Translations under genes and position numbers: made by a program
Notes under the pieces: generated by a model
What the model was told of the DNA's origin: nothing
The model's database searches: none
The model's input: only the letters and a program-made list of their open reading frames with translations
Source of the DNA: Sulfurimonas sp. UBA6792
GTDB taxonomy: Bacteria > Campylobacterota > Campylobacteria > Campylobacterales > Sulfurimonadaceae
Reading direction: 5' to 3'
DNA: 10,119 nucleotides
Assembly (NCBI GenBank): GCA_002452425.1
Contig: DKFQ01000131.1
Span: 2,521 to 12,639 of the forward strand
Part shown: positions 1 to 6,193 of the stretch, piece after piece
Layout of the letters: each line of letters starts with the position of its first letter
Position numbering within the stretch: the first letter of the stretch is position 1

Positions 1-270
1 ATCACAAAAGATATCGTTATCATCATGGTAGGACTTGGCATAGGAGCGATGTTTGTAAGGTCTTTGACTATCTACTTAGTCGAAAAAGAGACACTAGACT
101 CCTACATCTACCTAGAACACGGCGCACACTATGCGATCGGTATTTTGGCGTTTATCATGCTCTTTGGCATGAAGTTTCATATCCCTGAGCTATTTACAGG
201 ACTCATCGGTATCGCATTTATCGTTCTTTCACTCTACTCTTCGCTCAAGTATAAAAAAGCCTCTTCTTAA
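1..270 (+). CDS. DUF475 integral membrane protein (TerC-like), 3' end only
   Basis: The first base of the window is already in frame, so only the last 89 residues are present; the ATG at 25 is internal. Three hydrophobic segments can be read: one running through VGLGIGAMFVRSLTIYLVE, one around HYAIGILAFIMLFG, and one around FTGLIGIAFIVLSLYSS. The phrase LEHGAHYAIG and the late HIPELFTGLIG are what I associate with the C-terminus of DUF475 proteins, which are distant relatives of TerC/YkoY membrane proteins linked to metal ion (often manganese) export. That transport role is family knowledge and cannot be tested on this fragment. The C-terminus is a short basic cytoplasmic-type tail ending KYKKASS. 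The next gene on the same strand is also a metal-transport-type membrane protein, but a promoter lies between them. Confidence 0.7.
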   Translation: MTKDIVIIMVGLGIGAMFVRSLTIYLVEKETLDSYIYLEHGAHYAIGILAFIMLFGMKFHIPELFTGLIGIAFIVLSLYSSLKYKKASS

Positions 271-277
271 AGAGGCT
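258..277. terminator. Hairpin over the DUF475 stop codon, terminator-like
   Basis: AGCCTCTT (258-265) pairs perfectly with AAGAGGCT (270-277) around a 4-base loop, CTTA. The stop codon of the DUF475 gene (268-270) lies in the loop and the edge of the stem. On the plus strand there is no T-tract after the stem. On the minus strand the stem is followed by six Ts (the As at 253-258). It therefore looks like a better intrinsic terminator for leftward than for rightward transcription, and it may serve both. Confidence 0.5.
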
Positions 278-312
278 CAAATACCCTATGAAACCAAGTA
301 GTAATCTAATTG

Positions 313-321
313 TGCTATAAT
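313..321 (+). promoter_or_regulatory. Extended -10 promoter for leader ORF and CNNM operon
   Basis: TGCTATAAT at 313-321 is a perfect TATAAT with an extended TGn, the form commonly used by sigma70 in Campylobacterota. No good -35 box is seen, as is usual in this group. The expected transcription start is near 328, which gives a leader of about 25 nt before the ATG at 353 and about 84 nt before the CNNM start at 412. It is the only clear promoter before the run of closely spaced plus-strand genes that ends at 2821. Confidence 0.7.
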
Positions 322-352
322 CTTTTTCTAAAAAATCCAAAGGAAATTTCTA

Positions 353-415
353 ATGACCCAAAGCGACCCAGCCTCGCGAAGTTTTAACCCTTCTTGCATA
401 GGAGCGATTCTATGA
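353..415 (+). CDS. Probable 20-residue leader peptide coupled to the CNNM gene
   Basis: A 20-codon ORF begins at the first ATG after the promoter. It has a strong Shine-Dalgarno sequence (AAGGAA at 340-345) with 7-nt spacing, as good as any in the window. It reads MTQSDPASRSFNPSCIGAIL, and its TGA (413-415) overlaps the ATG of the CNNM gene (412-414) as ATGA, the classic arrangement for translational coupling. The downstream gene's own ribosome site (AGGAG, 400-404) lies inside this ORF, so translating the leader would sweep through it. The DP and NP pairs recall proline-containing leader peptides that control Mg2+ transporters in enteric bacteria, but that parallel is inference only. The ORF is short enough that chance cannot be excluded. 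Confidence 0.5.
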   Translation: MTQSDPASRSFNPSCIGAIL

Positions 416-1488
416 CACTGCTGATAATTTATCTCTCAATCGCCATTCTTATCTCGTTTCTCTGTTCTGTTTTAGAGGCAATTTTACTCTCAAGCACCAA
501 TTCTTACATCGAGAGTTTGTCCAAAGATCATGATGAAACACTTGTAAATAAGCTTAAAAACTTAAAAGCAAATATTGACAAACCGATATCTTCCATCCTT
601 ACCGTAAATACCTTTGCGCATACTATGGGTGCAGCAGGTGTTGGTGCACAGGCACAGATTCTTTTTGGTGAAGAGTGGCAAGCTCTTGTAGCTTTTGTTG
701 TGACACTGTTGATTTTATATCTTTCAGAGATTATTCCTAAAACCATTGGTGCGCTTTACTGGAAGAAGCTTTTGGTTCCTGCAGCTCATGTTATCTCTTT
801 TATGGTTGTTATCACAACTCCTTTTACATGGGTTTCATCGTTTCTAACAAACTTTATCTCTAGAAATAAAAAACATCAGAGCAATTTCTCAAGAGATGAG
901 ATTATGGCGGTTGTCGCAATGGGAGAGAGAGAGGGAACTATTCTTAGCAAAGAGAGTGACCTTATAGAAAATCTTTTAAAGCTTAAAAATATAAAAGCCA
1001 AAGATATCATGACTCCAAGAAGTGTTGTCTTTTCTATGCCTGCATCTACGACCATAGAAGAGGCGGTAGAAGATGACCGTATGTATATACACTCTCGTAT
1101 TCCGGTCTATAAAGATACGCTTGATGATGTTATCGGAATCGTTTTTAACCAAAGGATTCTTGAAGAGAGCAATGAAGATAACGACAAGATTACCCTAGAG
1201 AGTATCTCTCATGAGGTGCATATGGTTTCAGAAAATATACCTGTACCAAACTTGATAGATATGTTTGTCAAGAAAAAAACACACCTTTTTGTAGTTTTTG
1301 ACAGTTACGGACAGACTTCCGGTGTTGTCACGCTTGAAGATGCGATTGAGACACTTTTGGGTGTTGAGATAGTCGATGAGATGGACGAGATAGAAGATAT
1401 GCAGGTTTTTGCAAAAGACAGAAGCAAAAAATTTCAAGACCGTATGCGTGTTGAGAGAAAAAAAATCGAAAAAGCAAAGTTGATTTAG
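412..1488 (+). CDS. CNNM/CBS-domain membrane protein (hemolysin/CorC-like)
   Basis: This is a 358-residue inner-membrane protein of the CNNM (formerly DUF21) plus tandem-CBS family, whose members are implicated in Mg2+/Co2+ efflux. The transmembrane CNNM domain spans about residues 1-155, with hydrophobic segments near 3-26, 60-83, 90-108 and 122-147, and the family signature SEIIPKTIGA at 105-114. A linker (about 160-195) leads to two CBS motifs, about 196-255 (starting DIMTPR) and 262-318 (ending GVVTLEDAIETLLG). The charged C-terminus ends soon after EIVDEMDE, so the CorC/HlyC transporter-associated domain found in many relatives is absent. I place the start at ATG 412 because AGGAG lies 7 nt upstream; an in-frame TTG at 394 has no such support. 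The gene follows a coupled leader ORF and is 11 bp from aguB. Family call is firm; substrate is not shown by sequence. Confidence 0.88.
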   Translation: MTLLIIYLSIAILISFLCSVLEAILLSSTNSYIESLSKDHDETLVNKLKNLKANIDKPISSILTVNTFAHTMGAAGVGAQAQILFGEEWQALVAFVVTLLILYLSEIIPKTIGALYWKKLLVPAAHVISFMVVITTPFTWVSSFLTNFISRNKKHQSNFSRDEIMAVVAMGEREGTILSKESDLIENLLKLKNIKAKDIMTPRSVVFSMPASTTIEEAVEDDRMYIHSRIPVYKDTLDDVIGIVFNQRILEESNEDNDKITLESISHEVHMVSENIPVPNLIDMFVKKKTHLFVVFDSYGQTSGVVTLEDAIETLLGVEIVDEMDEIEDMQVFAKDRSKKFQDRMRVERKKIEKAKLI

Positions 1489-1499
1489 CGGAGAGCAAG

Positions 1500-2351
1500 A
1501 TGGTAAAAGTAAGCGCGATTCAGATGCAAATGAGCGAAGATAAAGCTGCAAATGTAGCAAAAGCTGAAATGATGGTGCGTGAAGCGGCACAAGGTGGCGC
1601 ACAAATTATCCTTTTGCCTGAACTTTTTGAAGGCTACTACTTTTGTAAAGATATGGATGAGAAGTACTTCTCATGGGCAACACCGCTTGAGGGAAATGCT
1701 CTTGTAGCACGTTTTAGCGCACTTGCAAAAGAGCTAAAAGTTGTTATTCTTATCAGCTATTTTGAGAAGAGCGATGAGGGGTATTTTAACTCTTTAGTCG
1801 TTGCCGATGCAGATGGAAGCGTGATGGATAATTACCGTAAAACGCATATTCCCGATGGTCCAGGGTATGAGGAGAAGTTCTACTTCAAAGCTGGAAACAC
1901 AGGCTTCAAAGTTTACGACACAGCGTATGCAAAGATAGGTGTGGGTATCTGCTGGGATCAGTGGTTTTGCGAAACGGCGAGAGCTTTGACGCTTATGGGT
2001 GCGGAGATTATTTTTTATCCGACTGCCATCGGAAGCGAACCTGAAATCCATCTTGACTCCAAAGAACATTGGCAAAGAGTGCAGATGGGTCATGCCGCAA
2101 CAAATACCGTTCCCGTCGTTGTTGCAAACCGCATAGGCGAAGAGAGAGGTGAGACATGTACGCTGAACTTTTACGGCTCATCGTTCATTACAGACTACAC
2201 GGGCGCAAAAATCGCTGAAGCCTCAAGAGATAAAGAAGAGATACTTTTTGCCGATTTTGACATTGTGGAGAACCAGAAGCAACGACACTACTGGGGACTT
2301 ATAAGAGATAGACAACCCTCGGCATATGCAGAGGTTTGTAAACAACACTAA
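1500..2351 (+). CDS. aguB: N-carbamoylputrescine amidase
   Basis: This 283-residue cytoplasmic nitrilase-superfamily enzyme hydrolyses N-carbamoylputrescine to putrescine, CO2 and ammonia, the last step of the agmatine route from arginine to putrescine. The catalytic triad is visible: Glu41 in LLPELFEGYYF, Lys114 in YRKTHIPDGPGYEEKFYF, and Cys151 in GICWDQWFCE. The ELFEGYYFC stretch and the ICWDQWFCETAR block are typical of AguB rather than of other nitrilase branches, and the length is normal for the family. The start ATG at 1500 follows a GGAG at 1490-1493. The gene begins 11 bp after the CNNM stop, so co-transcription is likely. The partner enzyme, agmatine deiminase (aguA), is not in the window. 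A related omega-amidase or other C-N hydrolase is the alternative, but less likely. Confidence 0.9.
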   Translation: MVKVSAIQMQMSEDKAANVAKAEMMVREAAQGGAQIILLPELFEGYYFCKDMDEKYFSWATPLEGNALVARFSALAKELKVVILISYFEKSDEGYFNSLVVADADGSVMDNYRKTHIPDGPGYEEKFYFKAGNTGFKVYDTAYAKIGVGICWDQWFCETARALTLMGAEIIFYPTAIGSEPEIHLDSKEHWQRVQMGHAATNTVPVVVANRIGEERGETCTLNFYGSSFITDYTGAKIAEASRDKEEILFADFDIVENQKQRHYWGLIRDRQPSAYAEVCKQH

Positions 2352-2362
2352 AAAGGAAATTG

Positions 2363-2821
2363 ATGAAAAAGATAGTTGTAAGTACGATAGTAACATTAGG
2401 TTTGGTAACACAAGTAGCGGCTTTGGATTTGGGAACAGCTCTTAATGCTGCAGCAGCGGTACAAGGGGCAACAAAAGCGCCTACTTCGCAAACAAACCCG
2501 ATTTTGGGCTCACTTAGTTCTTTAGGTGTGACGCCGACACAAGCACTTGGCGGAAGTGCAGCGCTTCTTGGTAGTGCAAAAAACAAGATGGAAATGGCAG
2601 ATTTTGACAAACTTCTCAAAGATGCTCCAGCTTTAGACAATGTTTTGGATGCTAGTTATGCTGTAACGCCTTTGGCAAACAAAACACCTGTTGCAGAACA
2701 GTTTAAAGTGCTTGGCATGGATGCTTCTATGATTGCACCTTTTAAAAATACGATTTTAGACTATGCAAAAACAAAGACATCTCCCGCTCTTGTGGATGCT
2801 TTAGCAGCAGCGATGCAGTAG
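2363..2821 (+). CDS. Secreted DUF2780-like protein (VcgC/VcgE type)
   Basis: This is a 152-residue protein with a clear Sec signal peptide: MKK followed by a hydrophobic stretch to about residue 20, with probable cleavage after QVAA. The mature part is Ala-rich and shows the pattern I associate with DUF2780: LGVTPTQALGGSAALLGSAK (about 54-73), then ADFDKLL...APALDNVL, then FKVLGMDASMIAPFKNTILDYAK near the C-terminus. The function of the family is unknown; the signal peptide points to the periplasm or envelope. I prefer ATG 2363 over the TTG directly before it, because AAAAGGAAA (2351-2359) is well spaced to the ATG and MKK is the normal signal-peptide start. It lies 11 bp behind aguB and is probably the last gene of that transcript. 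Confidence 0.72.
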   Translation: MKKIVVSTIVTLGLVTQVAALDLGTALNAAAAVQGATKAPTSQTNPILGSLSSLGVTPTQALGGSAALLGSAKNKMEMADFDKLLKDAPALDNVLDASYAVTPLANKTPVAEQFKVLGMDASMIAPFKNTILDYAKTKTSPALVDALAAAMQ

Positions 2822-2847
2822 TTCTTTTTCTTTCTTCCTTCCTTTTT
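2822..2847. other. 26-nt pure pyrimidine tract between genes
   Basis: Directly after the TAG stop and one G, the plus strand carries 26 consecutive pyrimidines (T-rich with scattered C). No hairpin stem precedes it, so it is not a standard intrinsic terminator, though a U-rich 3' end could be a Rho-type or decay-related signal. I assign no function. Confidence 0.35.
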
Positions 2848-2868
2848 GGAACTCTATTTGCTTTAAAA

Positions 2869-2876
2869 GGTAAAAT
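2869..2876 (+). promoter_or_regulatory. Candidate -10 promoter for the J-domain gene
   Basis: GGTAAAAT at 2869-2876 fits the Campylobacterota -10 pattern gnTAnaAT, with T-rich DNA upstream and no recognisable -35. It would start RNA near 2883, about 16 nt before the ATG at 2899, with AAAAAGG at 2883-2889 as a modest ribosome site. Confidence 0.45.
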
Positions 2877-2898
2877 TACTCCAAAAAGGTTAGAATCA

Positions 2899-3699
2899 AT
2901 GGAGATTGTTTTACGCAATAATCTTATTCTTATCACGACGGACTTTGATACGCTAAGCACTGCGTGGATGAGGGAGTTTTTGCACCATCATACGCGCGGC
3001 ATGCTCTTTTTGCCAAAAGCGGTGTTGGTCTTTAGAAACGAGACACTTACAGAGGTAAGAAAAGAGTTTTTGAGACAACTTAGTGAGTACCACGCTGCAA
3101 AACACGACTTTTCTCACGAATTTTTCCTACGCTCCATGCTCAAATATGGAAACCAGCCCATCAAGATAGAACTAGACAAACTTCAAGCTCCAGAAACCAT
3201 TAACGTCAATCTTTATGCTTATGACAAATATACAGTTTTGATGACGCTTGATCGCCCAAACTCGTGGGTTGTCAACTATCTTCGCTCCCAACTTGAAGTC
3301 TATGTTCAAAAAGGAACGGATGTCTCTTTAGTGCTTGATGTCTCTGACTATAGAGCAAAAGAGAGGCTAAACAGAGCGCTTAACAAACGCAATATCCTGC
3401 ACTACCAAATCAACTATACGTATGATAACCGTTTTGTAAGCAAGCTTTATAGCGACCTAGCGCACTACAGTTTTGGCAATCTCTGTAAAGAGGAAGAGGA
3501 TAGAGAGCGCAACTACTTCTACACGATTTTAGAGTGCCCTATCGGTGCTAGTCAAGATGCATTGCGACAGAACTATAAAAAACTAGCAAAAGCGTACCAT
3601 CCGGACAAGATAATTCATGAAGCCCCATATATGATAGAACACTATACGCAGAAATTTCAGCTGCTACAAGAGGCATATACCGCACTGCGTGTAAGCTAA
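2899..3699 (+). CDS. C-terminal J-domain (DnaJ-like) co-chaperone of unknown partner
   Basis: This 266-residue protein carries a J domain at its C-terminus (about 205-264). Helix II is basic (LRQNYKKLAKAYHP), the invariant HPD tripeptide is at 234-236, and a helix III/IV region reads FQLLQEAYTALR. J domains stimulate the ATPase of a DnaK-type Hsp70. The first 200 residues are not the Gly/Phe, zinc-finger or substrate-binding parts of DnaJ, and I do not recognise them; they mix amphipathic helices and strands with no signal peptide or membrane segment. This places it among class III-type J proteins, where the other domain sets client choice. The start at 2899 is preceded by a weak AAGG nine bases upstream. 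Its TAA overlaps the TAG of the convergent DUF234 gene. Confidence 0.8.
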   Translation: MEIVLRNNLILITTDFDTLSTAWMREFLHHHTRGMLFLPKAVLVFRNETLTEVRKEFLRQLSEYHAAKHDFSHEFFLRSMLKYGNQPIKIELDKLQAPETINVNLYAYDKYTVLMTLDRPNSWVVNYLRSQLEVYVQKGTDVSLVLDVSDYRAKERLNRALNKRNILHYQINYTYDNRFVSKLYSDLAHYSFGNLCKEEEDRERNYFYTILECPIGASQDALRQNYKKLAKAYHPDKIIHEAPYMIEHYTQKFQLLQEAYTALRVS

Positions 3700-4634
3700 A
3701 ACAGTGGCTCTATAAGGGAGTGTTTTTTTGGATTTTTGAGAAGTGCTTCAAAGTCTTTTGCCCAAAAGAGCGAGAGTTTGCTTCCCTCCTCTTTTAAAAG
3801 TTCTTTTGAAAATCCTCGTTTGGAAAAGAGGATGATTTTTGCAGGCTCAATCCCCAGTTTTTCGCACTTTTCCGCTACCCTATGAAGTTCGCTTTTGTTG
3901 ATTTTGTGATTCGTCCATTTGCATTCGGCAACATAAATCTTCTCATCTTTTGTAACGGTTAAGATATCTATCTCCACATTTGCATCCCAGTAGCTTCCTG
4001 AACTAAGGATTTGTGCATCTCTGAGGTAGTAGTTGAGAAGGATTTCGGAGAGTTCCTCAAAAACCAAACTTGTATAGCTGTTTTGTCGCAACGCAAAATC
4101 TCTGAAAAACTCCTCATACTCGCCAAGCTCGATTTTTCTTGCGTGCGGAGCGATGAAGTAGAACCAAAATCTTACAAATGGGTGTGTAAAGAGAACTTTG
4201 TGCGAGATTCTGTAACGTGCGATTTCTCTTTTTAGTTTGCCTTTTGGATTTAAGCTTCGTGCAGGCTCTTCTCTGGAAAATTCAAGTTGAATCAACCCTT
4301 TTTGCACAAGATAGTTAAGCGCACTTCCGCCGTTTGCGTTGTTAAGTCCCGCTCTGTTAAAAGCTGAGAAAATCTTTCTATCGCCGACTGCCAGAGCTTT
4401 TAGAAGTCTTTGACACTCACTGCTTGCAAGGGTAAGCTCTTTTATCTTTTGATGAAGTGTTTTGTAGTTTTGTAAAATATGCTCTTTTATAAGAAGCTCT
4501 ATCTCTTTGGTGGTATCTATCTCCCAACCAAGCCCGCCAAATACAGCAAAGTATTCGATTTGCTTCTCCATATCTTCAGGATAGTTTCTCGCGTAAAAGG
4601 AGCGAAACTGCTCCAAGAGTTTTGTTTTTTGCAT
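3696..4634 (-). CDS. Stand-alone DUF234 protein with nuclease-fold C-terminus
   Basis: This is a 312-residue soluble protein. The region about 75-120 looks like a winged helix (RLLKALAVG...IFSAFNRAGL...ALNYLVQKGLIQ), followed by YRISHKVLFTHPFVRFWFYFIAPH, a typical lead-in to DUF234. The C-terminal part (about 185-300) resembles the PD-(D/E)xK restriction-endonuclease fold: Glu194 in a helix, NVEIDILT with Asp223, then YVAECKW with Glu237 and Lys239. All key residues are present. DUF234 is usually the tail of a P-loop ATPase; here no Walker A or B motif exists and the N-terminus is too short for one. It starts 12 bp after the dinB stop with no clear Shine-Dalgarno, so it probably depends on coupling to dinB. 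No cleavage activity is proven for this family. Confidence 0.72.
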   Translation of the reverse strand: MQKTKLLEQFRSFYARNYPEDMEKQIEYFAVFGGLGWEIDTTKEIELLIKEHILQNYKTLHQKIKELTLASSECQRLLKALAVGDRKIFSAFNRAGLNNANGGSALNYLVQKGLIQLEFSREEPARSLNPKGKLKREIARYRISHKVLFTHPFVRFWFYFIAPHARKIELGEYEEFFRDFALRQNSYTSLVFEELSEILLNYYLRDAQILSSGSYWDANVEIDILTVTKDEKIYVAECKWTNHKINKSELHRVAEKCEKLGIEPAKIILFSKRGFSKELLKEEGSKLSLFWAKDFEALLKNPKKHSLIEPLF

Positions 4635-4646
4635 GGGTTGATTTTA

Positions 4647-5918
4647 TCATAATTCACTTCCCCATTGCAACATATCGATGCCGTATTTTTGGCGTATGTC
4701 GTGGATGTGAAGTGTGAGTTTGTGCATCTTTTGCTCCTCTTCAAACCCGATAAGCGAGAGTTCTTTTTTGGAGTCTCTGGTAAAACTAGTACAGTTTATG
4801 CTGATGCGCACAACGTGAAGTCGCCTGTGAACGTCCGCTTCGCAAAAAAGTTCTTGACATAAGATGTTGAACTTCTGCTCGGTAAAGATTTCGCATAAAC
4901 TTCGATTTGCATGTGATTTTTGGTGCATCTCATAAGAAAGAGAGAAATGAAAAACGGTCGGAATCGCTTTGAGCTTTAGGATGGCAAAAGCAAGATGGCG
5001 TGCCAAAATATGTACTCTTCGCCTAAGTTCGCCCCTCTCATAAAGCGGGTCAAAAGTGCGTGAGATACCGATGCTTTTTCTTGTCTGTTTTGTCTCTATT
5101 TCGCCATCGCTAACTCCGCAAACTCTGGCGTAAAGCTCTTTTGCATAAGGACCCCATGACTCCAGCGTGCCTCTTCTTTGCATCAGTGCGCCAAGCGTAT
5201 GGATTTGCGCACTTTTGAGTTTTTCTTGCATGCTTTTTCCGATTCCTGCAAATGCGCCGACGGGAATATCTTTTATGAAGTTCTCCAGTTCATGCCCATA
5301 GACGACTTTGCAGCCAAATGGTTTGGCGTAAGTCGTTGCAAGTTTGGCGATATAGCGAGTTTTTGCTGCACCGATGGAGACGGGAAGTTGCGTCACTCTT
5401 TTTATCTCAAAGCGCAAATCATCGACAAATCTAGGAATATCTTCATCATCCACCCAGCCGCCCAAATCGCCGTAAAACTCATCTATACTTGCTTGCTCAA
5501 CCAGTGGGATTCTCTTTTGCAAAAACAGATGAAGTTCATGTGAGAGTTTTTGATAAAGCGACATGTTAGGTGCTTTAATGATAAGGTGCGGACAGAGCGT
5601 CAGCGCCTCTCTAATGGTCATGGCAGTCTTTACCCCAAAAGAGCGAGCCTCATAGCTTGAGGTCGTAAGTATGCCTCGTACACGTCCATCTTCATCCATA
5701 AAAGAGGCTATGTCGTCATCCTTCTCTTCATACGTTTTGTAAAAAGTAGGCACAAGAGAGCCGGAGTTCTCAAAGTTTACGCTCTGCTTTTTTGCATCTT
5801 TGTTAAAGATTTTCGTATCGCTACGTCCGCCGATAGCAACAGGCTTACCCTCTAAAAACGGCTCTTTGATCCGTGCGGCACTAACAAAAAAGCAGTCTAT
5901 ATCTATATGTATCTTCAT
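4647..5918 (-). CDS. dinB: Y-family DNA polymerase (DNA polymerase IV)
   Basis: This 423-residue protein is a low-fidelity translesion polymerase that extends primers past damaged template bases. The first catalytic Asp is Asp6 in HIDIDCFF, with Phe11 as likely steric gate against ribonucleotides. The second site is Asp146-Glu147 in ASIDEFYGDL. SSYEARSFGVKTAM (87-100) is the fingers signature, PVSIGAAKTRYIAKLA the palm, and FAGIGKSMQEKL (223-234) the thumb HhH motif. The little-finger domain (about 280-410) is divergent, and I see no clear C-terminal QLxLF clamp-binding peptide. About 45 extra residues (35-80) sit between VAIGGRSD and GILTTSSYEA. I choose ATG 5918, where the conserved MKIHIDID begins; the longer reading frame to 6011 adds a non-conserved stretch that overlaps the promoter. 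It is followed 12 bp later by the DUF234 gene. Confidence 0.88.
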   Translation of the reverse strand: MKIHIDIDCFFVSAARIKEPFLEGKPVAIGGRSDTKIFNKDAKKQSVNFENSGSLVPTFYKTYEEKDDDIASFMDEDGRVRGILTTSSYEARSFGVKTAMTIREALTLCPHLIIKAPNMSLYQKLSHELHLFLQKRIPLVEQASIDEFYGDLGGWVDDEDIPRFVDDLRFEIKRVTQLPVSIGAAKTRYIAKLATTYAKPFGCKVVYGHELENFIKDIPVGAFAGIGKSMQEKLKSAQIHTLGALMQRRGTLESWGPYAKELYARVCGVSDGEIETKQTRKSIGISRTFDPLYERGELRRRVHILARHLAFAILKLKAIPTVFHFSLSYEMHQKSHANRSLCEIFTEQKFNILCQELFCEADVHRRLHVVRISINCTSFTRDSKKELSLIGFEEEQKMHKLTLHIHDIRQKYGIDMLQWGSEL

Positions 5919-5925
5919 AAACACA

Positions 5926-5931
5926 ATTTTA
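5926..5931 (-). promoter_or_regulatory. -10 element for dinB, very close to its ATG
   Basis: On the minus strand TAAAAT occupies 5931-5926 and is followed by only seven bases (TGTGTTT) before the dinB ATG. There is no Shine-Dalgarno sequence before that ATG. If this is the used promoter, RNA would start at or within a base or two of the start codon, that is, a leaderless mRNA. Confidence 0.5.
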
Positions 5932-5935
5932 GGAT

Positions 5936-5947
5936 AATTTGCAAATT
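5936..5947. repeat. 12-bp palindrome in the dinB promoter spacer
   Basis: AATTTGCAAATT is a perfect palindrome lying just upstream of the dinB -10 element, in the position of the -10/-35 spacer. Part of it, CAAATTG (5942-5948), recurs as a direct repeat at 5964-5970, 22 bp away, close to two helical turns. The arrangement suits a dimeric regulator. No regulator is known to me for this site, and AT-rich palindromes do arise by chance. Confidence 0.4.
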
Positions 5948-6156
5948 GATATGAAAAATATGACAAATTGCAAAGAAAAAATCCCATGCACCCACTGGCA
6001 TTTATGTTCAACCTTACAAAAGGTATAGGAAAGCAGATATAAAAAATTTATAGTCAATTTAAATCCTTTTTTTGATTACTACATATTTGCTTTTATTCTC
6101 TTGATGGAATATGGTTTTTAGATTAGACAAATAGTATCAACCAATTATAAACTTTA

Positions 6157-6165
6157 TGCTATAAT
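6157..6165 (+). promoter_or_regulatory. Extended -10 promoter for the AAA/DUF4143 gene
   Basis: TGCTATAAT at 6157-6165 matches, base for base, the element at 313-321: a perfect TATAAT with extended TGn. The expected RNA start is near 6172, about 22 nt before the ATG at 6194. AAAGAGG at 6182-6188 supplies the ribosome site. The promoter abuts an inverted repeat. Confidence 0.7.
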
Positions 6166-6186
6166 CTTTTCAATTGATTGAAAAGA
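6165..6186. repeat. 10-bp inverted repeat, operator-like, at the ATPase transcription start
   Basis: TCTTTTCAAT (6165-6174) and ATTGAAAAGA (6177-6186) are perfect inverted copies separated by TG. The repeat begins on the last base of the -10 box, covers the expected RNA start and ends inside the ribosome-binding site. As RNA, the central bases would have to open to form a loop, leaving a stem of about 8-9 bp that includes the start of the AGAGG. As DNA, it is well placed for a repressor to block RNA polymerase. Confidence 0.6.
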
Positions 6187-6193
6187 GGATGCT

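Larger units (their letters stand above)
5919..6193. other. AT-rich divergent intergenic region
   Basis: This 275-bp stretch separates dinB (leftward) from the AAA ATPase gene (rightward) and is the longest gene-free stretch in the window. It holds the dinB -10 and palindrome at its left end and the ATPase promoter and inverted repeat at its right end. Between about 5980 and 6150 I see only AT-rich sequence: no RNA gene, no credible ORF and no terminator. An 18-codon ATG frame at 5986-6042 has no ribosome site. Confidence 0.6.

Noticed and set aside
394..411. Upstream TTG start for the CNNM gene
   Set aside because: It has no ribosome site at the right distance, while ATG 412 has AGGAG 7 nt upstream and begins directly with the first membrane segment.
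1228..1602. Long minus-strand frame opposite the CNNM/aguB junction
   Set aside because: It is the mirror of two well-supported plus-strand genes, with no ribosome site and an unlikely composition; the same applies to the other opposite-strand frames.
3706..3729. Possible terminator (CTC...GAG followed by seven Ts) after the J-domain gene
   Set aside because: Only about three base pairs form, which is too weak for an intrinsic terminator, and it lies within the DUF234 coding end.
5919..6011. N-terminal extension of DinB by 31 residues
   Set aside because: The extra residues do not resemble any polymerase sequence; the family always begins close to the HIDID motif, and the extension covers the promoter.
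5986..6042. 18-codon ATG frame in the divergent intergenic region
   Set aside because: It has no ribosome site, no clear promoter and no recognisable content.
5919..6193. Hidden antitoxin or partner gene that would make the AAA/DUF4143 gene part of a defence or toxin-antitoxin system
   Set aside because: No credible ORF or small RNA was found beside it; the following genes are an unrelated lipoprotein and nfo.
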